From the NCBI GenBank assembly GCA_016699305.1, contig CP064970.1:1674001-1738000 (forward strand): DNA of 64,000 nucleotides, in the 5' to 3' direction. Made by a program: the position numbers and the translations under genes. Positions 15,223-23,482 of the stretch are shown here, in pieces; position 1 is the stretch's first letter, and every line of letters starts with the position of its first letter. The notes below the pieces were generated by a model. The model worked only from the letters and a program-made list of their open reading frames with translations, had not been told where the DNA came from and did no database searches. The stretch comes from Alphaproteobacteria bacterium (lineage in GTDB: Bacteria; Pseudomonadota; Alphaproteobacteria; GCA-016699305).

Positions 15223-17173
15223 CGGGGGTCTCCTGACGCTTTTTTCCGCCGGGTGCAGGCTGCATCCGGGTCTCGAGATGATGTCCGATATTAGCCGCCT
15301 GGGAAGACGCGGTCAAAACATCCCATAACGCGCCGTTCAAGGTCACGTTCAAGATCACGGGCCGCCCTTCTTGCATGTTGGGATTGCGTCCCTCAAGACG
15401 CAGGTTCAGGCGTTGCCCTTGCGTGCCGGCATCCTCAAAGCTGAGTGCCGCCACGTCATAGCTGAAGGCGCGTAAGGCTTCGCGCAACAAGGTCAGGCTG
15501 GAGTCCTCGCCTTGCAAGAAAGCGGGGGGATGGGCGGGATCATAGCGCAGTTGCCCCGGCCCTTCGCTGGACAATTGACCGCCGGAAATATCCAAGTTCC
15601 CCCCCTTCCATCGCATGGGCAAGGTTCCGCTGAGCGTTCCTTGCGCTCCCAAGCCTTCGATATTCAGCAAATCCAATAAAGCACCAAGATCGGCCTTTTC
15701 TAAGGCAAGTTCCGTCTGCCATTCGCCGCCCGAGAGGGGAAGGGCGAAAGGTCGTGCCGAAATCAGGCCTTCGCTGCCCATGCGCGCTTCCAAGCGGTCG
15801 ATTTGAATGGTGGATTCGGGCGTCCAACGCAAGGTGGTGGCCAGATCATGCAAGGGGGTGCCTTCCACGGTATCGACACGCAGATTCTGAGGCCCCTCGC
15901 TGACCAAGGGATCCAGGCGATTGAAGGCCAGGCGACCTTGCAAGCCGCGCCATGTATGCCCCGCCACGCGCAAATCGGCATGATCGATATCCAGGCGCAG
16001 CCAAGACAAGAAACCCGCAGCACCCCCCCAGGCCATGCGGGTTTGGATGACCACCACGCCTTGCATGTCCATTTTTGTGCCCAATCCGGGCAGTAGATCG
16101 GCCAAGGTCAAAACGGCCTTATCGTCGCCGCCGGAATAGGCCAGATCCAGACGCGCGCCATGCAGTTCTATGATGGCTTGCTGTCCGTCCTTGCCTGGGC
16201 GCAGTTCCACTTGTCCCAGGCTGTGCCATTTGGAGGTCTCTTTGCCAGCACCCGCGACCGAAAGCGTTCCGCTGACCCATGGGCCGCGTGTGGCGGTCAC
16301 GTCAAGCTGTCCGGCAAAGCCCAGCGACGGCACATCGCCCGGCTTTCCGTTGGGTTTGGGCATGGCGGAAACCGCCACGCGCACCGGCCAGGAATGCTTG
16401 GCGTTTGCGCGATCATCCCATTCCAGATTGGCCAATAGGGCGTAGGGCTTTGTGGTCTCGGCCACGCCTTGCCAGGGTTTGCCCGAGGCTTTGCGGATAT
16501 CAAGGCGCGTGACGATCCAATCGGCGGAAGCCATGGACCAAGGTTCGGCCACGACCATCTCGGCTGACTCCACCGATCCGGCCGGGGTGATGACCATGCG
16601 CGTGATCGTTTGCTTGCCGCGCAAATCCCCTTGTCCGCTCAATATGCCGGACAGGACCAACCGTCCCAGCTCATCGGGGGCCAGCCGGCCATCCAGACGC
16701 AAGCCCCAGCCTTGGGCATCCAACCGGATATCCGCCAATTCAACGGCGGGCCAGTGAGCGAATGACGCGCCGGCTTCTTCGCCCGTGGGCAGGGGCAGGC
16801 TGTCCAGACCGCCTGGCCCCAACCGCGCATGCAGTCCTTCAATCAAGATCGCCGGAATTTGGGGATCATAGCTTTGCAACAAAGCGGCATAAGGGATAGT
16901 GACCGATTGCAAAGACAGGCCGCTATCGGCGGCATCGGCCGAGCGCGTCAACTGAATATGGCGCAAACGCACCCCGCGCCATGTGAGGCTGGCCGACTCC
17001 ACGCGCGCCAGCGTTAATCCGGCCTGCCACAAACGCGCCTCGGCCAGCGATTTCAATCCTTGCGGTATGGCCCAGGCCGCCAAAGCGACGGCACAGACCA
17101 ATCCAGCCGCGATGACGCTCAGCCCTACACGAAAGCGGCGGCGAAGAAAGATGGGACGGCGTTGTGTCGGCAC
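15206..17173 (-). CDS. ydbH: YdbH-like AsmA-family intermembrane lipid-transport protein
   Basis: Member of the AsmA-like/TamB-YhdP-YdbH group, which forms long beta-groove bridges for phospholipid transfer from inner to outer membrane. A basic N-terminus and one membrane anchor (about residues 14-32, VGLSVIAAGLVCAVALAAW) are followed by a long beta-rich periplasmic part. The C-terminal region contains GTLSGTLPMRWKGGNLDISG and the LRYDP-type end seen in YdbH (DUF2125-like/dicarboxylate transport group). At 655 residues it is shorter than the ~880 of E. coli YdbH. The start is GTG at 17173 with GGGAG seven bases upstream. It leads the ydbH-ynbE-ydbL operon. Confidence 0.85.
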   Translation of the reverse strand: MPTQRRPIFLRRRFRVGLSVIAAGLVCAVALAAWAIPQGLKSLAEARLWQAGLTLARVESASLTWRGVRLRHIQLTRSADAADSGLSLQSVTIPYAALLQSYDPQIPAILIEGLHARLGPGGLDSLPLPTGEEAGASFAHWPAVELADIRLDAQGWGLRLDGRLAPDELGRLVLSGILSGQGDLRGKQTITRMVITPAGSVESAEMVVAEPWSMASADWIVTRLDIRKASGKPWQGVAETTKPYALLANLEWDDRANAKHSWPVRVAVSAMPKPNGKPGDVPSLGFAGQLDVTATRGPWVSGTLSVAGAGKETSKWHSLGQVELRPGKDGQQAIIELHGARLDLAYSGGDDKAVLTLADLLPGLGTKMDMQGVVVIQTRMAWGGAAGFLSWLRLDIDHADLRVAGHTWRGLQGRLAFNRLDPLVSEGPQNLRVDTVEGTPLHDLATTLRWTPESTIQIDRLEARMGSEGLISARPFALPLSGGEWQTELALEKADLGALLDLLNIEGLGAQGTLSGTLPMRWKGGNLDISGGQLSSEGPGQLRYDPAHPPAFLQGEDSSLTLLREALRAFSYDVAALSFEDAGTQGQRLNLRLEGRNPNMQEGRPVILNVTLNGALWDVLTASSQAANIGHHLETRMQPAPGGKKRQETPDDQEP

Positions 17174-17333
17174 GTCAGAACTCCCAGGATGATCCCGATT
17201 CGGACGATATCACATCCCGCATATGGTGAAGCCGTGACGTTTTCCCCCTGGTGTCCAGGCTGCGTCTCACCGGTAATTGGGCATCATATGACGCAGTTCC
17301 AATATTCCGTGTGCTCGCGTCACAGGGCCTTCC

Positions 17334-18425
17334 TCAATCGGTGACGATTCTGGCCCCGTCCCCGCCTGCCGCCTTCACGCGCGGCAACAGGCTTTGCGCT
17401 TGGTTCATGGACGAAAAGGGCCCCAGCCGGACGCGGTAAAAAGTGCGTCCCCCGACTTGGGTACGCGCCACATCCACAGCGCCCATATGGCCCAGACGTT
17501 GACCAAAGCGGTTGGCGTTGCCAGAATCGCTGAACGATCCGGCTTGAATGAAATAACCGTCTTTGCTTGCGCTTGCCTTGGGCGCGGGCTGGGCGGCGGT
17601 CGTCATGGAGCGCGGTTTGCTGGGCAGCTTTAAAACGCGGGCGGGTGATGCAGCAAGCGGAGCCTCGGGCAAATCAAGGTCATCGGCGGAAACCGATGGA
17701 ATGTCGCTGACCACCGGCACGGAGGGCGGTGCCACCACGGCGGCAGGAACCGAACGCGCGACCATCGCCCCGGCGCTTGGCGGGGGAGGAGCAAGTACCT
17801 GGCTCTGCACCGCTGTGCGCGGCGCGGCAGCCACCATAGGACCATCGGGCTGGGCGCTCCCTGCTTTGCGGGCGGCATCGGCAATGGCGCGGCTTTCCTG
17901 GGCCATGATCTGCACCCGCACCCGCGCCGTGCCGCTTTGTTCAAAGCCCAGCAATTGCGCGCCACGGCGGGATAAGTCGATCATGCGGCCTTCTTTGAAT
18001 GGGCCTCGATCGTTAATGCGCACCACGACCGAACGGCTATTGCCCAGATTGGTCACCCGCACCAGGCTGGGCATGGGCAAAGTGGGATGCGCCGCCGTGA
18101 TCTCGTTTTCGTCATAGATTTCGCCATTGGCGGTCATGCGCCCGTTAAAGCCCGGGCCGTACCACGAGGCGACGCCCGTCTGGTCATAGGTGTAATCTTC
18201 GCGCGGCGTGTACCACATGCCGTTGATCTGATACGGCTCACCCACGCGCCATGCGCCGCGTCCGGCTCCGCCACTGCCGCCTACCCCCCCTGGCGTGTCG
18301 CAAGCCGTCAAGGTTAACAGCAAGCTGGCCGTCAAGACGGCTCGAGCGTGCCGAACCAAGCCGCCGCGTAGGCGATTCATGGCCGCAAGACCAGGATTTC
18401 CAGGGGTTATGGACGATACGGACAT
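17334..18425 (-). CDS. rlpA: RlpA-like septal ring lytic transglycosylase with SPOR domain
   Basis: Outer-membrane lipoprotein that cleaves denuded peptidoglycan strands at division sites. A lipoprotein signal ends in LTAC (Cys near residue 42; near 27 if ATG 18380 is the start). The double-psi beta-barrel follows with GVASWYGPGFNGRMTANGE, an ITAAHPTLPMPS segment and NDRGPF. A Pro/Ala/Val-rich linker of ~100 residues then leads to the C-terminal SPOR domain (GYFIQAGSFSDSGNANRFG and FYRVRLGPFSS), which binds septal glycan. The ATG at 18425 has GGAG upstream, but 18380 gives a more usual signal length. Confidence 0.93.
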   Translation of the reverse strand: MSVSSITPGNPGLAAMNRLRGGLVRHARAVLTASLLLTLTACDTPGGVGGSGGAGRGAWRVGEPYQINGMWYTPREDYTYDQTGVASWYGPGFNGRMTANGEIYDENEITAAHPTLPMPSLVRVTNLGNSRSVVVRINDRGPFKEGRMIDLSRRGAQLLGFEQSGTARVRVQIMAQESRAIADAARKAGSAQPDGPMVAAAPRTAVQSQVLAPPPPSAGAMVARSVPAAVVAPPSVPVVSDIPSVSADDLDLPEAPLAASPARVLKLPSKPRSMTTAAQPAPKASASKDGYFIQAGSFSDSGNANRFGQRLGHMGAVDVARTQVGGRTFYRVRLGPFSSMNQAQSLLPRVKAAGGDGARIVTD

Positions 18426-18523
18426 GATAGGGATTCTCCGACAAGCTGGCGCATCGCAACGATCATTACCCTATGTCCTTTGCCCTCGTCACGCATCTTG
18501 TGGAGGGGGGTATCATGATACGA

Positions 18524-18552
18524 TTGTCATATGAGAAAGGAACAGCTATAAC
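18524..18552 (+). promoter_or_regulatory. Sigma-70-type promoter of tRNA-Asp
   Basis: A -35 box TTGTCA (18524-18529) and a -10 box TATAAC (18547-18552) are separated by exactly 17 bases. The expected start site, near 18559, is about 10 bases before the tRNA 5' end. It is the clearest promoter seen in the window. Confidence 0.75.
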
Positions 18553-18568
18553 AGCCCCCCAGTAGAGC

Positions 18569-18645
18569 GCGGGTGTAGCTCAGTTGGTTAGAGCGACGGC
18601 CTGTCACGCCGTAGGTCGCGGGTTCAAGTCCCGTCACTCGCGCCA
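18569..18645 (+). tRNA. tRNA-Asp (anticodon GTC)
   Basis: The 77-base cloverleaf includes an encoded CCA end. The acceptor stem GCGGGTG pairs with CACTCGC (one G-T pair). The D-arm has the usual TAGCTCAGTTGGTTAGAG, the anticodon loop is CTGTCAC with GTC, and the T-arm holds GGTTCAAGTCC. The discriminator base is G, as expected for Asp. No integrase or direct repeat was seen beside it, so there is no sign that it serves as an integration site here. Confidence 0.97.
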
Positions 18646-18698
18646 CTACTGTTTTTCTGGCTTTTGCGGCCTTTATCCCTGAACAGGGTCGGTCGGCG

Positions 18699-19901
18699 AT
18701 GAAGAAAACATCTCTTACAAAACGTTATGACGCTCTGGTCCTAGGCGGCGGCCCCGCCGGTCAGGTGCTGGCTTGCGCTTTGGCACAATCGGGGGCGCAT
18801 GTGGCGGTGCTGGATCGACAGGACCCGGCCATACCGCTGCAGGCTTGGCAAGATGGCCGCGCCTTGGCCCTGGCCTATGGCGGGTGGCGTTTTCTGGAGC
18901 AAATCGGCGTGGCGCGGCATATGCGCGCGCAAGTGGGGATGATCAACGATATTCGGGTCGCGGATGGCGCGTCGGCGGCGCATTTGGATTTTCTGCGACA
19001 GGATGGCCCCGGCACGCCGCTTGGCGTCATGGCCCGCATGGTCGATCTGCGCCGCGCCTTGGCGCATCGTATGCGCGAGGCATCGGGGAATTGCGATGTC
19101 CTGGCCCCTGTCGAAATCCACGCGCTTGAACGCGGCGCAGCGGGCGTAACGATCCGCCTGAACGACGGTCGAACGGTGCAAGCGCCTTTGCTGGTGGGCG
19201 CGGATGGACGCGACTCCTTTTGCCGCCGCGAGGCCGGGATCGGGGTCACGGATCGCCCCTATCATGAATATGGCGTGGTGGCCGAACTGGAACACAGCCT
19301 GGATCATCAGGGGATCGCGGTCGAACATTTCCTGCCCGGCGGCCCCTTTGCCACCCTTCCCTTGCCAGGACGGCATTGCGGGATCGTCTGGACATTGCCC
19401 AAAACGCGCGGCGAGGCGCTCGCCCAGGCCGATGACGAATCTTTCCAACGCCTGATGCAGCAGCGGGCGGGCGATTGGCTGGGCCAGGTGCGCGTGGTGC
19501 CGGGCAGCCGCTTTGCCTATCCCTTGACCTTGCGCTTGGCGCACCACCTGACCGCGCCGCGCCTGGCTTTGATGGGCGATGCCGCGCATGTGGTGCATCC
19601 GCTGGCCGGGCAAGGCTTTAATCTGGGCCTACGCGACGCGCAATGCTTGGCTGGGCTTGTGACCGAATATCTGCGCTTGGGCCTGGACCCCGGCGCGCCC
19701 GATCTGTTGACGAGCTATGCGCGCCGCCGCTGGCCGGATATCGCCGCCTTGGCGGTGGCCACGCACGGCCTTGACCGCCTCTTCGCCCCCAGCGCCGCCC
19801 CTGTCATGGCCCTGCGCCGCATGGGTTTGACGATGGTCCATCATCTGCCGATCATCAAACGAGTCTTAATCCGAAAGGCCATGGGGTTGGCAACGGCCTA
19901 A
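18699..19901 (+). CDS. UbiH/UbiF-family FAD-dependent hydroxylase
   Basis: Flavin monooxygenase of 400 residues, most likely a ring hydroxylase of ubiquinone synthesis. FAD-binding features are GGGPAGQVLACALAQSGAHV at residues 16-35 (GxGxxG with the following helix and an acidic end), the mid-region GADGRDSFCRREAGI, and GDAAHVVHPLAGQGFNLGLRDA, the second flavin motif, near residue 292. A hydrophobic, basic C-terminal end (MVHHLPIIKRVLIRKAMGL) is typical of membrane-peripheral UbiH-type enzymes. Which ring position it modifies (C1, C5 or C6) cannot be decided from sequence by eye. The gene follows the tRNA and stands alone. Confidence 0.85.
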   Translation: MKKTSLTKRYDALVLGGGPAGQVLACALAQSGAHVAVLDRQDPAIPLQAWQDGRALALAYGGWRFLEQIGVARHMRAQVGMINDIRVADGASAAHLDFLRQDGPGTPLGVMARMVDLRRALAHRMREASGNCDVLAPVEIHALERGAAGVTIRLNDGRTVQAPLLVGADGRDSFCRREAGIGVTDRPYHEYGVVAELEHSLDHQGIAVEHFLPGGPFATLPLPGRHCGIVWTLPKTRGEALAQADDESFQRLMQQRAGDWLGQVRVVPGSRFAYPLTLRLAHHLTAPRLALMGDAAHVVHPLAGQGFNLGLRDAQCLAGLVTEYLRLGLDPGAPDLLTSYARRRWPDIAALAVATHGLDRLFAPSAAPVMALRRMGLTMVHHLPIIKRVLIRKAMGLATA

Positions 19902-19969
19902 CCTCGTCTTTCTAAAACCTGGGCGTTATTAAGCTTTTCTTCAAAAAGCTTGGTCACCATGACCGCATC

Positions 19970-20548
19970 ATGAGCGATGAATCGATGCCTGCGCCCCCAG
20001 AGGGTTTGATCCTAAACGAGGAGCAACTACGCGCCTGGCAGGCGGTGCAAGCCGATCTGGCCGCCGTCAAGGCGCGGCTGGCACGGTTAGAGCGCACACG
20101 GCCTGGTGATGTGGATTTACTGCGCACACGGCCCGAATTCACGCGCGAAGTGGCGCGGATGCTGGCCTATGACGAACGTTATGGGTGTGTCTCGAGCGTC
20201 GTGTATTTCGACGTGATGGGCCTGGCCGAAAAAGAAGACTCCCTACGCGACTCGTTGGCGCAATGGATTGGCGAGACTTTACTGACCCATGTGCGCGGTT
20301 GCGACATCGTGGCGCGTCTGGCCCCTGACGAGTTTGGGGTGTTCCTGGTGCGATGCGGCCACGAAGATGCGGACAAAAAGGCACGGATGCTAACTGAATC
20401 GTTGGCACCGCATCTGCGGTCTTTCGGTCTTCAGGATATTGGATTTGAAACCTACAGCTTCGGAGAGCCAGCCGGGGAGACAGCCCAAGTGGCATCCCGC
20501 ATGGCCGAACAAGCCATGCAAATCGTAGCGCCGCAAACTACGCGATGA
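19970..20548 (+). CDS. Degenerate GGDEF-domain protein
   Basis: Protein of 192 residues without signal peptide. An N-terminal predicted coiled coil (about 18-45, EEQLRAWQAVQADLAAVKAR) precedes a GGDEF-like fold from about residue 50. The region VARLAPDEFGVFLVRCG aligns with the active loop R-GGDEF-x-x-L of diguanylate cyclases, but GGDEF is replaced by APDEF and the usual substrate-binding Asn/Asp residues are not evident. It probably does not make c-di-GMP and may act as a binding or scaffold domain. An 8-base inverted repeat, AAGCTTTT/AAAAGCTT (19931-19951), lies just upstream, between it and the hydroxylase gene. Confidence 0.65.
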   Translation: MSDESMPAPPEGLILNEEQLRAWQAVQADLAAVKARLARLERTRPGDVDLLRTRPEFTREVARMLAYDERYGCVSSVVYFDVMGLAEKEDSLRDSLAQWIGETLLTHVRGCDIVARLAPDEFGVFLVRCGHEDADKKARMLTESLAPHLRSFGLQDIGFETYSFGEPAGETAQVASRMAEQAMQIVAPQTTR

Positions 20549-20750
20549 TGTCTGGAAGAATATCGCTTTCGATCTCGCGGATGGCATCGCGTACCTGAAG
20601 CTTGCGCCGCTTCAGGCGCTGCATCCGTACCTCGTCATGCCACGCCGTCGCCGATAGCGCCACGATGACATCGTCCAGGTCGCGGTGCTCGGTCTTTAAA
20701 CGCTGCAAGTGACCTTGCACGCCGTTCACTTCTTCCAACGTCGCCATCAT
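20538..20750 (-). CDS. DUF465 (YdcH-like) small protein
   Basis: Short helical protein of ~70 residues with the DUF465 pattern: LQRLKTEHRDLDDVIVAL, then VRMQRLKRRKLQVRDAI and an acidic end. Such proteins are common in alphaproteobacteria and probably form helical hairpins; their function is unknown. The frame continues upstream to 20840, but starts at 20750 or 20747 (adjacent ATGs) give the family length. Its 3' end overlaps the 3' end of the degenerate GGDEF gene by 11 bases on the opposite strand. Confidence 0.8.
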   Translation of the reverse strand: MMATLEEVNGVQGHLQRLKTEHRDLDDVIVALSATAWHDEVRMQRLKRRKLQVRDAIREIESDILPDIIA

Positions 20751-20870
20751 CGCATGTAAGCCGCTTGATTGAGGTGTTGACCTGACGGCATGCCTCCACC
20801 TTAAACAATCATGGGTGGCCTGCCTAAAGATTGCGTCCATACTAACACGATATTTCGCGTAAATCCATAC

Positions 20871-21032
20871 AAGGAGAATAGATGCGATGCTAAAACATTA
20901 TGGTGTTGGAGTTTGACAAACGGGCTGAAAACCGTTTATGGAATGACAGCAGGCGAAGTTAGCCCCGTCATCATGGGCTGCCAATCCACGAAACCCCCTG
21001 ATTGAGGGGGCCTAATTGCAGGGAGAGAGTAC
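20871..21032 (+). promoter_or_regulatory. Structured leader before the secreted Ala-rich gene
   Basis: Three inverted repeats follow one another: AAACGG/CCGTTT (20918-20937), AGCCC/GGGCT (20961-20979) and CCCCCT/AGGGGG with a five-base loop (20994-21010). An AAGGAG at 20871 is followed by a nine-codon frame (ATG 20887 to TGA 20916) that could be a leader peptide. No T run follows the last hairpin; the SD (GGGAGAG) of the next gene comes ~10 bases later. I do not recognise a known riboswitch class. Confidence 0.4.
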
Positions 21033-21620
21033 ATGCAAAACAAATGGATCGCCGTTATTGGATTGATCATGGCCTTGGCTGCCGGACCGGTCCAAGCGGC
21101 GGATACTTTGGCGCAGGCGATCAGTGAAGGCGCGGCGTCGGGCGATTACGCAGCGGTTGAAAGCTATGTCGGTGCCAATCCCTCATCGCAGGGGGAAGCC
21201 GCTCTGGCTTTGTTGCAGTCTGCCGCTGAACAGATGGCCACCAAGCCTGATGCAGCCTTAAAGGCGATTATTCTGGCTAATGCCTATGCAAGCAGTCTGA
21301 CGGGTCCTGCGGCAGCGCAGGCGGCGGCTCTTATTGCCTCTCTAGCGAATTCTGCGGCGACCATGTCGGGGGCCAACCCCACTGTGGGTGCGCAGATCCT
21401 GGCGGCTCTAAGCTCTATGGCCTCTTTGCCTAATATCGCGGCGGCCTCCCCGGCTTTGTATGCCCAGGTTCTGGGGGCGGCAGCGGATTTTGTGGCTCTG
21501 GCTCAGCAAGACAACAACCAACCGCCCGGTCCCTTGCAACAGCAGGTGCTGTTGGCGCAGCAAGAAGCCGCGCGTCCGGGCACCAACCAAAGCCCGACAA
21601 CCACAGCCAGCCAGGATTGA
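21033..21620 (+). CDS. Secreted Ala-rich hypothetical protein
   Basis: No family recognised. A clear signal peptide covers residues 1-23 (MQNKWIAVIGLIMALAAGPVQA, then AD). The mature 170 residues are very rich in Ala, Gln and Ser with a regular helical pattern (ALALLQSAAEQMA, AAQAAALIASLANSAATM), ending in a polar Pro/Gln/Thr tail. It contains no Cys. It is probably periplasmic and helical, possibly a repeat-type solenoid. GGGAGAGAG gives a good ribosome site, a structured leader lies upstream and a strong terminator lies downstream, so it is its own transcription unit and likely well expressed. Confidence 0.7.
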   Translation: MQNKWIAVIGLIMALAAGPVQAADTLAQAISEGAASGDYAAVESYVGANPSSQGEAALALLQSAAEQMATKPDAALKAIILANAYASSLTGPAAAQAAALIASLANSAATMSGANPTVGAQILAALSSMASLPNIAAASPALYAQVLGAAADFVALAQQDNNQPPGPLQQQVLLAQQEAARPGTNQSPTTTASQD

Positions 21621-21664
21621 TGATCCTATAGGCCTGGGCGCTTAGGCGCTGATGTTTGAAGGGG

Positions 21665-21699
21665 GGGGCGGCCTTATCCATGGCCGCCCCTTCTTTCTT
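21665..21699 (+). terminator. Rho-independent terminator
   Basis: A nine-base-pair perfect stem, GGGGCGGCC/GGCCGCCCC (21665-21673 with 21682-21690), is followed by TTCTTTCTT. It ends the transcript of the secreted Ala-rich gene. Confidence 0.85.
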
Positions 21700-21955
21700 A
21701 GGCGGGGCTATTATTAGATACGATTTCATAACAAGCTCTGTATCATCAGGATTATGGTGAAAGCAAAGGGCTTTTGAAAAAATCGTCTTTGAGGTCTATC
21801 ACGGGTGAACATATTGGCACCGCAAACAGCCCCATAGGATGGGCAGGGATGGCCTGTAGGGAAAAATGCTAGTCCAAAGGAGCATCCAGACCATTTCAGG
21901 CCATCCACGCCCCGTTAAAACGGAAAAGTCAAAAGATGGTGAAGTCTAATTGACA
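21700..21955. other. Intergenic region, nothing recognised
   Basis: AT-richer DNA lies between the terminator and the 3' end of the pilin-like gene. No open frame with a ribosome site, no RNA gene and no T-tailed hairpin was seen. Confidence 0.5.
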
Positions 21956-22735
21956 CTAATTAACCTTTAAAACGTAATAAAAATAATAAGATATACCCAA
22001 TGGAGAAGGGAACCATGGCCCAATATAGTGAACACAACTACTCATTACACCCGGTGTGTACCCTGCATATGAGAATGGACTGTATATTCCTCGAAAATAA
22101 TCAACTGTGTAATCCGAACCATACATCCCTTGTGTATCGTACATACTAACACCAATAAGTTTATTTATTTGAACACAAAGCTTTTCATCAGATATTGGAA
22201 GATATAAAACCAATTCATTGTCGCTAGTTCCAAGATTTGGAATTGCTGCGTATCCGCCAATAATATATGGAACAAAATCTGAAACCCACCACACGGCCCC
22301 CGCCCCGGAAATAATATTCGCACCTTTCGGTGGTTCTTTCCACACAATCCCACCGCCATTTATATCAAAAACATGGCAAGATTTATCAGATGGCGCATTC
22401 GAGTTTATATCGCGGTGCAGCCCATCGGTCATCCCGTCGCTAAAACGGTTTTCAAAGCTGATTTGCGCGTCTGTGCAGCCTTTCCCTAGCACTCTTTCCA
22501 CGCCGAGTTTTACTTCATGGGCATATCCAAGAATGGCCGTTGCTTGGGCCTTGGCTTTGACGGCAGAGATATCGCCATTAAACTCACCCGACGCCGCCGA
22601 AATGGCAGCGGTTAGGACAGCCAGAATCGCCACGATGTACAGGATCGGGCCAATGGCAATGCCTAACTGAAGGCCATGTTCAGACGCCGATGCCCAGCGC
22701 GGGGGGGGGGGAGGCGATTTCAGTGCACACATCAT
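21956..22735 (-). CDS. Pilin-like secreted/membrane protein with a C(11) run in the 5' coding end
   Basis: Protein of 259 residues. Residues 19-50 (SEHGLQLGIAIGPILYIVAI and onward) form a long N-terminal hydrophobic helix after a short polar leader, followed by small polar residues, as in type IV pilin-like and pseudopilin proteins. The remaining ~200 residues are beta-rich, with Cys-containing segments (VLGKGCTDAQ, DKSCHVFDING, VMSSCVHYIGPWF). The gene is clearly more AT-rich than its neighbours, a sign of transfer. Codons 8-12 (Pro) lie in a run of eleven C on the coding strand (22701-22711). Start codons at 22735 or 22732 have only a weak ribosome site. No pilus assembly genes are nearby. 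Confidence 0.6.
   Translation of the reverse strand: MMCALKSPPPPPRWASASEHGLQLGIAIGPILYIVAILAVLTAAISAASGEFNGDISAVKAKAQATAILGYAHEVKLGVERVLGKGCTDAQISFENRFSDGMTDGLHRDINSNAPSDKSCHVFDINGGGIVWKEPPKGANIISGAGAVWWVSDFVPYIIGGYAAIPNLGTSDNELVLYLPISDEKLCVQINKLIGVSMYDTQGMYGSDYTVDYFRGIYSPFSYAGYTPGVMSSCVHYIGPWFPSPLGISYYFYYVLKVN
22701..22711 (-). repeat. Homopolymer tract G(11)/C(11)
   Basis: Eleven consecutive G on the plus strand lie about 25 bases inside the pilin-like gene. Runs of this length inside coding DNA are slippage-prone; insertion or loss of one base would shift the frame before the hydrophobic helix. Confidence 0.85.
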
Positions 22736-22842
22736 GCTTCTGTAGCAACCGGAGATGATTTCGATTCATGAGGTTATTCCGCGAGAATCGGGTTGTCCAC
22801 TGCAAACCCCCTTACATTCCTTCTTGGCGGCGAACAGGGGAA

Positions 22843-23418
22843 TCAACGCTTTGAGTTTAGGTGCTGTAAAATCTCAGCCATGGCCTGTGGGCTGTCCCAT
22901 TGGGCGCTGCCGGTTTGGCGCGCCAGGATGCGGCCATCGGGGGCGATCAACAGGGTTTGCGGCAAAGGCGAGGGCGCTTGGTCAGGCCGGGTTAGGCGAC
23001 AGGATTCGGGGTGTCGTCCGACGGCGGCCAGGGCCGCGCTCATTTTTGCTGGCTCTGTGTCCGACGAAACGGCCATCACGCGCACCGAAACGCCGCTTGT
23101 GGCCAATCGCTCTTGAAGCCGCGCCAGTTCGGGCAATTCATACAGGCAAGGCAGGCACCAACTGGCCCAGTAATTGATCATAAGAGCGGTGGGTGGGACG
23201 GTCGGGGCCGGAAGAGTCAGGAATTGCCCGGAGTCCTGTTGGCAAGACAGGGAAAAAGATGTTGCGGATTCCTCGGTTTGCCAGTCCGGCATCGGTAAGG
23301 GGAAGGGACCAGCCAGGGCGGGCCAGGCGGCCAGGCTCATCAGCACCGGCAGCAAAAAGGCGGCGCGCCCACGCCTTGGTCTTGCCTGAAAGGTTGACAA
23401 TAGTAAGAGACTCTTCAT
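22843..23418 (-). CDS. TlpA-like thioredoxin-fold protein
   Basis: Exported thiol:disulfide protein of 191 residues. The N-terminus has a basic stretch then a hydrophobic signal (FLLPVLMSLAAWPALAG). The thioredoxin active site is NYWASWCLPCLYELPEL with WCLPC, and the cis-Pro region is SPLPQTLLIAPDG. TlpA-type proteins reduce periplasmic disulfides, for instance in cytochrome c or oxidase maturation. In many alphaproteobacteria a tlpA gene adjoins argH and lysA; here neither is present. The divergent small lipoprotein gene starts 64 bases away. Confidence 0.88.
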   Translation of the reverse strand: MKSLLLLSTFQARPRRGRAAFLLPVLMSLAAWPALAGPFPLPMPDWQTEESATSFSLSCQQDSGQFLTLPAPTVPPTALMINYWASWCLPCLYELPELARLQERLATSGVSVRVMAVSSDTEPAKMSAALAAVGRHPESCRLTRPDQAPSPLPQTLLIAPDGRILARQTGSAQWDSPQAMAEILQHLNSKR

Positions 23419-23482
23419 GTTCTAATCTTATAGCCCTAAATGAGGGGCTTTTGCCTATGTCACATCCCTAAGGGGTCGAATC

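Noticed and set aside
18569..18645. tRNA-Asp as an integration site for a genomic island
   Set aside because: No integrase gene and no repeat of the tRNA 3' end were seen downstream; the following genes are ordinary chromosomal ones.
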